DNA of 64,000 nucleotides from Gracilimonas sp046602855 (GTDB taxonomy: Bacteria > Bacteroidota > Rhodothermia > Balneolales > Balneolaceae), in assembly GCF_046602855.1 (NCBI RefSeq), contig NZ_JBKINJ010000001.1, forward strand, positions 1,240,001 through 1,304,000, in the 5' to 3' direction. The position numbers and the translations under genes were made by a program. Position 1 is the stretch's first letter; each line of letters opens with the position of its first letter. Shown here piece after piece: positions 35,920 through 45,000 of the stretch. The notes beneath the pieces were generated by a model. It made no database searches and was not told the DNA's origin. It saw only the letters and a list, made by a program, of their open reading frames with translations.

Positions 35920-36094
35920 TCAATATCCTTTCAGATACGGTTTAGATAAAAAAATCTAATTTGTATTGAATCAGACTGTCGTCATATTAAATCGTAACAA
36001 ATAAGGGAGCGATAGCTCTTGTTATAAAGAAAGCTATCTAATGTTAAGATTTTTTAATATTTTAAATAGTGAACAAAAATTAAACACATAAGCC

Positions 36095-36649
36095 ATGTCA
36101 GGATATTCGGAAGTACTATATGTGATATTTGCGATGGTCATCGTTGCCACCATGGCGCTGAACGCCAACCGTGTGATACAGGTAAATAACGTATCCATGA
36201 TCGAAGGGCAGCTTGAGGGGCAAGTGATTTCATATGCTCAAAATATAATTGAAGAGGCAAGAGCATTAGCTTTTGATCAGGAAACTACAGATGATCCAAC
36301 AAGTGAAAATAGTGTTGTTCCTGTTACTATTCCTGAAGGGTTCACAAATGATTCAAACTTGGGTATAGATTCTGGTGAAACTCAAAACGACCGAACTACC
36401 TACAACGATTTTGATGACTATAATGAACATAGTGAAACTGTTACCTTTAATGGCGTTGATTACATTATTAATGTAACTGTAGATTATATTAGCCATGACA
36501 ATACTTACACTACATTTACAATAACAAATTCCGAAACTACTTTAAAAAGAATTACGGTAAACGTACAGTCAGAATTTCTGAATAAAAACCCGGGTTCTGA
36601 TAACACAAACTATAACTTCAGCTTTATCAGAAGCTACTACGCGGATTAG
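36095..36649 (+). CDS. Pilin-like protein with N-terminal membrane helix
   Basis: A 184-residue protein with one hydrophobic helix right at the N-terminus (YSEVLYVIFAMVIVATMAL), then a helical linker and a Thr/Asn/Asp-rich beta domain. The overall shape is that of type IV pilins or pseudopilins, but the usual G-FTLIE cleavage site is not present, so it may stay uncleaved. It leads a three-gene set (next starts two bases after its stop). Function inferred only from shape and context. Confidence 0.7.
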   Translation: MSGYSEVLYVIFAMVIVATMALNANRVIQVNNVSMIEGQLEGQVISYAQNIIEEARALAFDQETTDDPTSENSVVPVTIPEGFTNDSNLGIDSGETQNDRTTYNDFDDYNEHSETVTFNGVDYIINVTVDYISHDNTYTTFTITNSETTLKRITVNVQSEFLNKNPGSDNTNYNFSFIRSYYAD

Positions 36650-36651
36650 AT

Positions 36652-37287
36652 ATGAACTTTGGATTAATTATAAGTTACGTCATAGCGGGCTTTTTAATGA
36701 TCATGATCTTCACGATCAATTATAACGTGGGATTCAGTAATCAGGAGGTAACCACAACCCTGATCAAAAAGACTCACTCACAGTCCGTTCAGGATATGAT
36801 CATTCACGATATACCCAAGATCGGATATGAACAATATGATAAAGTTGGTACTATAATAAGTGATCACGGTTCTGTATTTGTTAAAGCTGACAAACATGAG
36901 ATTTCTTACTACAGTGACCTTAGCAACGATGGAACTTACGAAATGGTAACCTGGAAGTATGACCCGGATAAAACTCCGGATCATGCCCAGAATCCACACG
37001 TAAATACCCTTTACAGAACAGTTGGAAGTGATGTAACTGAAATTACAATCGGTATCACAAACTTTGAAATACGATATTATGATGAATATGGTAACGTTGA
37101 TACAACATCTACCGCACCAATGTCAACGCCGATTACCGGATCAGCTTTAGATGATATTGTTCAGATCGAAATAGAATTTGAAATGCAAAACGATTACACA
37201 CTAAACTATCGGGCATCAGACCCCGAAAGATATGTTACAACGACCTGGGAGAAACGCTTCTCTCCGGTTAACCTCAGACAAGATTAG
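36652..37287 (+). CDS. Pilin/PilW-like protein with N-terminal membrane helix
   Basis: A 211-residue protein: membrane helix at about 3-24 (GLIISYVIAGFLMIMIFTI), helical stretch, then a beta-rich domain with DPDKTPDHAQNPHVNTLYRT and VTEITIGITNFEIRYYDEYG. The second of these motifs resembles the region of PilW-type minor pilins that describes deviations in sequence 'V..f.i.Y.d..G'. No canonical prepilin peptidase site. Two bases after the previous gene and ten before the next. Confidence 0.68.
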   Translation: MNFGLIISYVIAGFLMIMIFTINYNVGFSNQEVTTTLIKKTHSQSVQDMIIHDIPKIGYEQYDKVGTIISDHGSVFVKADKHEISYYSDLSNDGTYEMVTWKYDPDKTPDHAQNPHVNTLYRTVGSDVTEITIGITNFEIRYYDEYGNVDTTSTAPMSTPITGSALDDIVQIEIEFEMQNDYTLNYRASDPERYVTTTWEKRFSPVNLRQD

Positions 37288-37297
37288 GAGATAAATT

Positions 37298-38452
37298 ATG
37301 GGACGCGCAATGTTAATTATAGCCGCCGGAGCCATTATTGCAGTAGGTATTTTGCAGCTGGGGGTTCAGGGTAAAAGATCTTCTATAGCAAAAAATGCTG
37401 CAGTAAATGCTTATGATGTAGAAATGCGTAACAAAGCCTTCACAGCGGCACAGGTTACCATGGAAGTGATCAACGAGTATGGTAATGAAAGTGAAGCATT
37501 CATTAATTCTAAACTACCAACTGAAATTGATGGTACACCGGTTAATGTCGGTTTAACTATTATACCAAACACCAGTACAACAACCTTTGCTGAGCTGGAA
37601 GAGGAAACAGTTGTAATAAACACTACCGCTTCGTACGACGATCCTATGACTGGCAAACAGAGAAGCATAAACATTATCACAAGTTATGTAAAGGAAGCCA
37701 TGCATTTCGTTCCCGAGTTTAAGGGTGCTATGCAGTTTGCAGTCCCAAATGGTGACTTCAAATTTAATGTAAAGAGCTCTGCTACTCAAATTAGCGGGAC
37801 TGAAAACAGTGGTAGTGGTAACTGTACTGATAAACCTGCAGTCGTTGTTACGGATGAGGAATCTAAAAATGTTGTTGATCTCGGAAAAAAAGACGATGAT
37901 ACGTTTGCTGGTAGTGCTGAAAATATTCAGATAGACAGTGAACTTTCATATGAACCTGTTGATGAATTAGTAGCCCGCCTTGCAAACATGAATGGAGTTC
38001 AAAATATTACATCTGAAAATGTGGGAGACTACGATAACTATGGCTCTGCTGATTCACCTGGTGTATTTTTTGTTGAGGACGATGTAAAATTTGCTTCAAA
38101 TGCTGAAGGATTTGGAATTATGGTTGTAAGAAACCAAGGTTCAATTTCTTCAGATTCTACATTCGTCATAGATTCAGACGGAAATGTAAAATTAACCGGT
38201 AAATTTACCTTTAACGGATTAGTGATATTTGAAAATGCATATAGTATGACAGGGAATGGGACTGCAGCAATAAACGGATCTGTATTAGTTGGAAAAGCTA
38301 AGGAAACCTACGACCAGTATGATCAGATAGATATTGACCTTAATGGTACATTCGATATTAGATATGACTGTGTTGGCGAAAAATATGCTCAGGCTGCATC
38401 AGCCACGGCACTAAAGCAAAACCGGTACAAAAGACTTAGTACGTACGAATAA
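37298..38452 (+). CDS. PilX-like protein with beta-solenoid C-terminal domain
   Basis: A 384-residue protein with an N-terminal helix (GRAMLIIAAGAIIAVGIL). The C-terminal half has the pattern GFGIMVVRNQGSI, then GKFTFNGLVIFENAY, then INGSVLVGKA, which I recognise from PilX-like minor pilus proteins of several phyla. A GGAG site precedes the ATG. Third gene of the pilin-like set. No pilus ATPase, platform or prepilin peptidase genes are in the window, so those parts must be encoded elsewhere if this is a type IV system. Confidence 0.72.
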   Translation: MGRAMLIIAAGAIIAVGILQLGVQGKRSSIAKNAAVNAYDVEMRNKAFTAAQVTMEVINEYGNESEAFINSKLPTEIDGTPVNVGLTIIPNTSTTTFAELEEETVVINTTASYDDPMTGKQRSINIITSYVKEAMHFVPEFKGAMQFAVPNGDFKFNVKSSATQISGTENSGSGNCTDKPAVVVTDEESKNVVDLGKKDDDTFAGSAENIQIDSELSYEPVDELVARLANMNGVQNITSENVGDYDNYGSADSPGVFFVEDDVKFASNAEGFGIMVVRNQGSISSDSTFVIDSDGNVKLTGKFTFNGLVIFENAYSMTGNGTAAINGSVLVGKAKETYDQYDQIDIDLNGTFDIRYDCVGEKYAQAASATALKQNRYKRLSTYE

Positions 38453-38493
38453 GACCTTAGTCGTTCTTATTTAAGGTATCCTATATCTTCTTT

Positions 38494-38501
38494 TATCTTT
38501 G
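38494..38501 (+). promoter_or_regulatory. Candidate Bacteroidota minus-7 box before the DUF4402-like genes
   Basis: tatctttg fits TAnnTTTG. It lies in the 200-base gap between the PilX-like gene and the first small subunit gene, about 154 bases before the chosen start. A minus-33 TTTG is not evident. Confidence 0.4.
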
Positions 38502-38654
38502 CCGGACGGCTGAGGTAAAAAAAGATTTTTTTTGTTTTAAACCCAACTACTTAACCTTTATTAGAGGGAATTAAAATAAACTAACTAGTAAAACATGATC
38601 ATAAAGCCGATATTCAATTGGTATAAACATGTAAGACCTTCTGTGATCATTTTT

Positions 38655-39161
38655 ATGAAGAGAACGCTTTTAATAGCACTTTTTTTAGTTTTAGGGAATA
38701 ATTTTGTCAAGGCGCAGGATAACGAAAGCAATTCCACTACCGTTAATGTTTCCGCAACGGTTATTGGCACCTCTTCTATTGAACTGGTCACTGTTAATAC
38801 CATTCAGTTTGGAGATGTCCAGCCCGAGAATGGACAGATATATATCAATCCTATCAACAGCCTTAATGCCGGTTATATGATCGCCAATGGAACTCCTGAG
38901 GCTGAATTCAGATTGAACTACCTGCCGGAGCGTATTCTCACACAGATCAATGGTAATGGATCCCTGACCTTCAATTATGAAATTTCCGGCAACTCAGAAG
39001 ATGATCAGGCAACCTCAGAATTGCTGGATCTTGATAACAGGAATCTGCGTTTTAACAGTGAGGGTCAGTTTTTTATTTGGGTAGGTGGCCGGATCGATCT
39101 TAGCAACGCGGCACCCGGAAATTACGAAGGTGACTTTACTATTGAGATCGACTATATATGA
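38655..39161 (+). CDS. DUF4402-like secreted subunit 1
   Basis: A 168-residue secreted beta protein. I use the ATG at 38655 because it gives a normal signal peptide (KRTLLIALFLVLGNNFVKAQD); the open frame starts 20 codons earlier. The mature part begins with an alternating strand VNVSATVIGTSSIELV, then INTIQFGDV-type sequence, and ends in GNYEGDFTIEIDYI. This organisation, with a final G.Y.G...v.v.y strand, is shared by the next three genes and is typical of DUF4402 or spore-coat-U-like subunits. Its stop overlaps the next ATG. Confidence 0.75.
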   Translation: MKRTLLIALFLVLGNNFVKAQDNESNSTTVNVSATVIGTSSIELVTVNTIQFGDVQPENGQIYINPINSLNAGYMIANGTPEAEFRLNYLPERILTQINGNGSLTFNYEISGNSEDDQATSELLDLDNRNLRFNSEGQFFIWVGGRIDLSNAAPGNYEGDFTIEIDYI

Positions 39162-39796
39162 AAAAACAGGGATCACATAGCCTTTTTTTTACACATACTT
39201 TTAGGACTTTAAGGTCCTTATTGGTTCTCTGCGTGATCCTATTATCCTCCTCCACCCTTCTTAAAGCTCAGGAAATTGATTTTGGGCAATTCAGCAGCAA
39301 ATACACGGTTTCTATCACGGAACTCATTCCGGCCGAAGATCTGGCCTTCGGCATGGTCATTCAGAATGAAGGTTTGAAGACCATTGACCTTCTGGATGCC
39401 AAGGTATTAATGATCGAAGGCGTTAAGTATCTGGATGTGATCGTGGATATTACTGCGGACAATTATTTGTACCTGGATAGTGACGTAAGCTGTAACGGCA
39501 CCAACAGCAACTGTATTCCCTTCAACCTGCAAGCCGCCTATGCCAATCGCGGTAATAACAACACCAATCAGGCCGTACTAATGCAAGTAACTTCTAACAT
39601 TGCTGTCGCGCAGTTTCCAATACTTTCAAGAGGTAACCGGCCTCCGGGCCCTCCCCCAACTCCCGTTTACGAAGGCTACAACCCTGCTTTATTTAACGAA
39701 ACAGCCTATCTGTATTTATATGGCTCTATTAACGTAGGTAACCAGAATGCCGGATCTTACAGCGGACAAATTACAGTGACTGTGACCTATGATTAG
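39158..39796 (+). CDS. DUF4402-like secreted subunit 2
   Basis: A 212-residue secreted protein, signal peptide to about residue 37 (SSSTLLKAQE). The mature part has ITELIPAEDLAFGMVIQN, mirroring the 'l.FG.v' block of DUF4402 proteins, two cysteines about ten residues apart (SCNGTNSNC) that may form a disulphide, a proline-rich loop PPGPPPTP, and the same ending AGSYSGQITVTVTYD. Coupled to both neighbours by overlaps of four and eight bases. Confidence 0.74.
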   Translation: MKKQGSHSLFFTHTFRTLRSLLVLCVILLSSSTLLKAQEIDFGQFSSKYTVSITELIPAEDLAFGMVIQNEGLKTIDLLDAKVLMIEGVKYLDVIVDITADNYLYLDSDVSCNGTNSNCIPFNLQAAYANRGNNNTNQAVLMQVTSNIAVAQFPILSRGNRPPGPPPTPVYEGYNPALFNETAYLYLYGSINVGNQNAGSYSGQITVTVTYD

Positions 39797-40319
39797 GCAC
39801 TTAGCTTACATATTGCTCGCAATCCTGCTCACCACTTTTGCCACATCTACCGCTTTTGCTCAGTTTATCAACCTCCGTTTAACAGTTGAACCGGAACTCC
39901 GGGCCTCTATTATTCAGCCACTGGACTTTGGAACACAGATCACCAACTCCGGCCGGACAAGGATACAGTTAGGTGATGCCAATATGGGAATCTTCAGTGT
40001 AAGAGCCTATCACACACAGAATATCTACATAGAACTGCAATATCCGGACGCCCTGGAAAATAACGAACCCGGGGTTGAAGCAGATATTCCTCTGGAGTTA
40101 GGCATGGCCTATAACAACTCAGGTACGGATAATCCTCAGAACAGCAGACCTCTCCCCCTTAATAAAGGCCTTGTTTCCATTACACAAAACACCTCAATTG
40201 AATTAGAAAATGACGTTTGGAAGCAGATGTACATCTACGTGTACGGTTCCATTGTGATCGGCAACATTCCGAATGGCATCTACACCGGTGATATTGTATT
40301 GAACCTGGATTATGACTGA
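39789..40319 (+). CDS. DUF4402-like secreted subunit 3
   Basis: A 176-residue secreted protein with signal peptide to about residue 24 (TSTAFAQF). The mature protein starts with the strand NLRLTVEPELRASI and has IQPLDFGTQI, then GSIVIGNIPNGIYTGDIVLNLDYD at its end (here split: GSIVIGNIPNG and YTGDIVLNLDYD). It has the same plan as its two upstream neighbours, and overlaps the previous gene by eight bases. Probably a structural or adaptor subunit of the same fibre. Confidence 0.74.
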   Translation: MIRHLAYILLAILLTTFATSTAFAQFINLRLTVEPELRASIIQPLDFGTQITNSGRTRIQLGDANMGIFSVRAYHTQNIYIELQYPDALENNEPGVEADIPLELGMAYNNSGTDNPQNSRPLPLNKGLVSITQNTSIELENDVWKQMYIYVYGSIVIGNIPNGIYTGDIVLNLDYD

Positions 40320-40456
40320 TCTATAGTAATATTCGGTAGAAACATTAAAGAACTCTAAAGTTTAATGTGATACTCAGTGGTTACATTCTTCCCAGATATT
40401 ATCATCTACCTACTTTGAAGTATTAACGTTAAACGGCTTTAATTAAGACTATCTAA

Positions 40457-40487
40457 TTGGACAGTAACAGGATCTTCGATAATTTTG
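40457..40487 (+). promoter_or_regulatory. Bacteroidota-type promoter of the fourth subunit gene
   Basis: ttg at 40457-40459 and taattttg at 40480-40487 fit the minus-33 TTTG and minus-7 TAnnTTTG elements, with twenty bases between them. The transcript would start about 30 bases before the ATG at 40528. This gives the fourth subunit gene its own promoter, and it also has its own terminator. Confidence 0.6.
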
Positions 40488-40527
40488 GATCAGAAATTAA
40501 TAAACAAACAAACTCAATCTCACGGAC

Positions 40528-41091
40528 ATGAAAGTTTTTAAAAACACTCTTACACTTTTCGCTCTTCTAGCTGTGTTTAGTACAGCATCATTTGCTCAAG
40601 GACCAGCTAATGCAACAGTTGATGCAACAGCAGATGTATTATCTGCTCTAAATATTGATTTTGGTGGGGAATCCTTAGTTTTTGGAGAGCTAAGCCAAGG
40701 AGATTATACAACAATTATTTCAGCTAACAGTTCTCACAACGGTGGAGCTGATCAAAATCCAGGAACTGGAGCTTCGACAGCTGTAGGTACAATTTCTGGT
40801 AGCGCAGGTGCAAGAATATTAGTCTCATACAATACTGGCGTTACCATGACAAATTCAGCAGATAATACACAATCTATAGCTGTAAAACCTGTTATCTACT
40901 TAGTTAACAATGACACTCCCGCAAATCAATTAATTGCAAATGCAGGTACCAGTACATTGATTGATTCCGATACAGTTAGCGATATTACTGTAGGTGGTGA
41001 AATAACATTAACTTCTGGAACTCCTACTGGATCTTACAGTACAGCGAATGGATCAGGTGTTGCACTACAAATTACAGTTGACTACAACTAA
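40528..41091 (+). CDS. DUF4402 family secreted subunit 4, probable major subunit
   Basis: A 187-residue secreted protein; signal peptide to residue 24 (FSTASFAQ). The mature sequence begins ANATVDATADVLSALNIDFG, with ESLVFGELSQGDYTTI and GTISGSAGARILVSYNTG, the clearest DUF4402 match of the four, and ends VALQITVDYN. It is rich in Ala, Gly, Ser and Thr and low in charge, like major fibre subunits. It is transcribed as a single gene between its own promoter and a strong terminator, fitting high expression. AT-richer than the chaperone and usher genes next to it. Confidence 0.83.
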   Translation: MKVFKNTLTLFALLAVFSTASFAQGPANATVDATADVLSALNIDFGGESLVFGELSQGDYTTIISANSSHNGGADQNPGTGASTAVGTISGSAGARILVSYNTGVTMTNSADNTQSIAVKPVIYLVNNDTPANQLIANAGTSTLIDSDTVSDITVGGEITLTSGTPTGSYSTANGSGVALQITVDYN

Positions 41092-41113
41092 GTAGACAAA
41101 TTTTAGTAACCAT

Positions 41114-41145
41114 GCCATGGAGTTAAACTCCATGGCTTTTTTTTT
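41114..41145 (+). terminator. Strong terminator after subunit 4
   Basis: gccatggag and ctccatggc form a perfect nine-base-pair stem around ttaaa, followed by nine T. It lies 23 bases after the subunit stop. Confidence 0.95.
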
Positions 41146-41193
41146 AGCTCTACCCTTTTCGACAAATAATTAATAGGTTGGTTCGTTTTTTAC

Positions 41194-41201
41194 TAAATTT
41201 G
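41194..41201 (+). promoter_or_regulatory. Candidate minus-7 box before the chaperone-usher genes
   Basis: taaatttg matches TAnnTTTG and lies 27 bases before the chaperone ATG. No good minus-33 element at the usual spacing. It would drive chaperone and usher separately from the subunit gene. Confidence 0.45.
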
Positions 41202-41227
41202 GACAAATGTGAATCAAATCATCTCAG

Positions 41228-42058
41228 ATGACAGCCATACGTAACTTATTACTCGCAATTGTTCTATTGCTTCCGCTGCATTCAATTGCACAGGTAACGA
41301 TTGCTCCAACCAACCTATTTATTGATAGCCAGTCTAAGTTCGGAACTTATATGGTTATCAACAACTCAAATACCCCGCAGGAGGTCTCCATTGACTTCTT
41401 TTTCGGTTACTCCCAAACCGATGAAAGCGGCAACCGAACCACCGTGGAAGGAGATTCAGTTTTAGCTGAGGATCATTCCATAACGGAAAACATCCGGGCT
41501 TTTCCACGCAACTTTGTTTTGAGTCCGAATCAGCGGCAGATCGTGAGATTGAGAATTACCCCTCCAAACACGCTCGGAGATGGTGTATATTGGTCCAGGA
41601 TCAAGACCTCCTCTACCCCACAAAGTCCCCCGATCGAACTTTCGAACGATCAGTCCGTGACGGCCCAGGTAGGTATCGTGATCAATCAGGTAACCGGCCT
41701 GTTTTACAAGAATGGATCTGTAAGTACCGGTATTGAAATTGAAGAGATCAGAACAAAAACTTCGGATGATAACATTTTAGCCGTGCTTACGGATTACAAC
41801 CGAACCGGAAATGCACCATTTTTAGGCACTATCTCTGTATCACTTGTGGATAGTAATGACAATGTAGTTCAGTCAGGCTTTATCTCAACCAGCCTTTATT
41901 TTGATGGTACACACCGACAGGAACTGAACATCGAAGGTGTACCTGCCGGAGAATACACGCTCAGAGTCAATTTTGAGGCACAACGAAACGATGTCTCATC
42001 ACGTGATATCGTTCAAATGAATCCCGTCACAGAAACTACCACTGTAACAATCCCATAA
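41228..42058 (+). CDS. PapD-like periplasmic pilus chaperone
   Basis: A 276-residue secreted protein with signal peptide to about residue 21 (LHSIAQ). Domain 1 (about 22-140) has IAPTNLFIDSQSKFGTYMVI followed by AFPRNFVLSPNQRQIVRLRI, the F-to-G strand arrangement by which PapD-like chaperones donate a strand to subunits, then GDGVYWSRIK. A second Ig-like domain follows. It most resembles the archaic chaperones that serve spore-coat-U-like subunits. The usher gene begins two bases after its stop. Confidence 0.85.
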   Translation: MTAIRNLLLAIVLLLPLHSIAQVTIAPTNLFIDSQSKFGTYMVINNSNTPQEVSIDFFFGYSQTDESGNRTTVEGDSVLAEDHSITENIRAFPRNFVLSPNQRQIVRLRITPPNTLGDGVYWSRIKTSSTPQSPPIELSNDQSVTAQVGIVINQVTGLFYKNGSVSTGIEIEEIRTKTSDDNILAVLTDYNRTGNAPFLGTISVSLVDSNDNVVQSGFISTSLYFDGTHRQELNIEGVPAGEYTLRVNFEAQRNDVSSRDIVQMNPVTETTTVTIP

Positions 42059-42059
42059 G

Positions 42060-45000
42060 GTGACCAAACGTTGGCTAACGGTAACATTAAGCATATTCTT
42101 TATTGTTTTGGGCGCCGGTTCAATGACCGCCCCACTTTCTGCTCAGAGCAATAATGCTGAAGAGATCGAGGTCTATCTCGATTTCCGTCACCGTGGAGTC
42201 ATTAATTCCGTCATCATCTCTTACTATAAGAATGATGAATTCTATTTACCGGTTTCCGAACTTTTTTCCCTTTTTAATATTGATCATACTGTAAACGGCC
42301 TCATCATTGACGGCCGTTTTGGCATTGAACAGATCCCCTACCGCATCAACTTTCAGTCCGGTGAGATCCGTTTTGGGGATGAACGGATTGAGATAACCGC
42401 AGAAGATTACATCCTGAGGGAGATCGACTCCTACCTGCGTGCCGATCTTTTTTATGAGGCTTTTGGACTTGATTTCACTATCGACTTCAATAACCTGAGC
42501 CTGAACCTGGAAACCCAGCGCGAGCTGCCGGCCATACAGCAGGCCATCAGGCGGCAACGGCGCCAGATCGCAGATCAAAATAGACTCGAACAGGAACAGT
42601 ACCCATTGAGATATGATCGGGAACGCCCTTTCCTTGACGGTGGCTTTGTGGACTATAATCTTTCAGCCAATGTAAATTCTAACCGGAACGTCTACAATTT
42701 TAATACCAACCTTGGGCTTCAGGTGTATGGTGGAGACCTTCAGGGAGCTATTTTCGGAAGCTATTCAGAGAATTTCACCAACTTTGCCACAGACAACCTG
42801 AGATGGCGTTATATGTACCGTGATCAGCCTTGGCTCAGCAAGCTTACAATTGGTCAAACCACCACAGACGGTTTTGCGCGAAATGCCTACACAGGAATTA
42901 GGCTCACCAATGAACCCATAGAACCCAGACGCCTCTTTGACGAATTTGAGGTTCAGGGTACCACTATCCCCCAATCAGAGGTAGAACTCTATCTGAACAA
43001 TGCCCTGATCGATTTTCAGCAGGCCGATGAACTGGGAAATTACCGCTTTCTGACGCCGGTCAGTTACGGATCCTCTCAGCTTGATCTCAAGATCTACGGT
43101 CCAACCGGACAGATCATTGAGCGATCGGAGCGCCTGCAGGTGCCCTTTACCTTTCAGCCAAGCGGTGTCTTTAACTATACTGTAAATGCCGGTCGGCTGG
43201 ACAATCCCATATTTGGTCAAATTACTCAGGACTTTACTGCTCAGGGAACCGGGGCCTATGGTATATCAGAATGGCTGACAGCAAAAGCCGGGGTTGAGTA
43301 CTATGAGGGTTATCACGAGTCGTTACCCACGTTTACGGCCTCCCTATCATCCCGCATAAAGAGCAACTACATATTGACCCTGGAAGCTGCCAGTGAGGCT
43401 TACTATCGCGGCTTGCTCAACGTGATCTATCCGAACTCAGCGAGCTTTACCCTGGACTATACAAGTTACAATGAAGGATTCAGCATCTATAACCCATCAA
43501 ATGATGAGCAGCGTTTGGTAGCGAGTGCCTTCTATCCATTCAACTTCTGGGGAGTCCCATTTAATATCAGGACCTCCATATTTTCGAGGTACAGAGCTTC
43601 AACCAGTTCCTCCAATTTTCGACTGGACCTTAATTCAAGGATCAGAAAACTGAATTTACGGGTTGGCTACAGTGACCGGTTTTCCGGAAGTTTTGATCCG
43701 TTCAATCCTACCAATACGGCATTTTTGGAGACCTCCGCGACTTACAATGTTTCCAGAAACAGAAATCTACCGGCCTATCTCAGAGGTGTCTTTTTAAGAG
43801 GACAGTTCAGATATCAGCCGAGTCTAAATCAGATGGAATCAGCTGAGGTGTTGTTATCCCAAAATGTATTTGAACAGGGCCGGTTGCAGCTTTCCTATGG
43901 CCGAAATTTCGCGGGAGAGTATAACAGCCTACGATTCAACCTTGTGGTCGATTTTGATAAAGTCAGAACCAGCACAACTTACAGTAACATTCGTGGGTCT
44001 GGGAACCTTACACAGAATGTCCGTGGGTCCATGGGTTACGATACCAATTATGACAACTTCATATTCACCAGCCGCGATCAGGTTGGTCGCTCAGGAACAG
44101 CCGTCAAGCTCTTTGTTGATAACAATGCAGACGGAATTTTTGGGGATGAAGATGACCCTATTGCCGGTAACGCTCTGCGGATTCAGCGTTCAGGAGCAAC
44201 CAGTACCGTTAAGAACGGAGTGATCTACTACACACAAATGCAGCCCTATTATTTCTACAACATGGAGCTGAATAAATCTCTGATCCAGAACCCAATGCTG
44301 GTTCCCGAGTTTGAAAAATTCGGGTTGATAACGGATCCAAATCGGTTCAAAAAAGTGGAAGTCCCATTTTATATGTCCGGTGTGGTTGAAGGCAGGGTTC
44401 AGCGCATACTCGAGAGTGGAAATACTACCGGTGTGGCGGGTTTAAAATTAATGATGACTGATCAGGATGGTTCTTACAGCAAAGAGCTCAGAACCTTCAG
44501 TGATGGCAGCTTTTACGATTACGAGGTTCCACCCGGAAACTATACCCTGCAGGTCGATTCCGCACAGCTTGAGATCCTGGGCGTCTATTCTGAACCTGAG
44601 CAGATCAATTTTGAAGTTGAAAGATCGACTGATGGTGATTTTGTAGAAGGACTGGCTTTCGAGCTCATTCCATCCGGAAAAACGCGAGAAGACCTTCAGC
44701 AAATTGCAGATGCAACGGAAACCACGACCCAAGCTGAAATTGATACTACAGAAACCATTGAGGAGCCTGTAAGTATTATTATGCCGGATACTTTAGGCAT
44801 GATCGTTGTGAATGACGGCCGGATTTCTGGAGTTGTAACTGATTCTGTAACACAGGAAGGACAGGACAGCGAAGTACAGGAACAGGCCGGTGATCAGAAT
44901 GGTACTCAACAGAAAGCAGCTGAGCAGGATGGTGTTGACCTTGACACAGACTTACCCCCTGTCATCGCCCCGCCCGGCCTGCCGGTAACAGGTGTCGCAG

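Noticed and set aside
38595..38654. Upstream start of subunit 1
   Set aside because: It would place 20 charged and aromatic residues before a normal signal peptide; kept only as an alternative.
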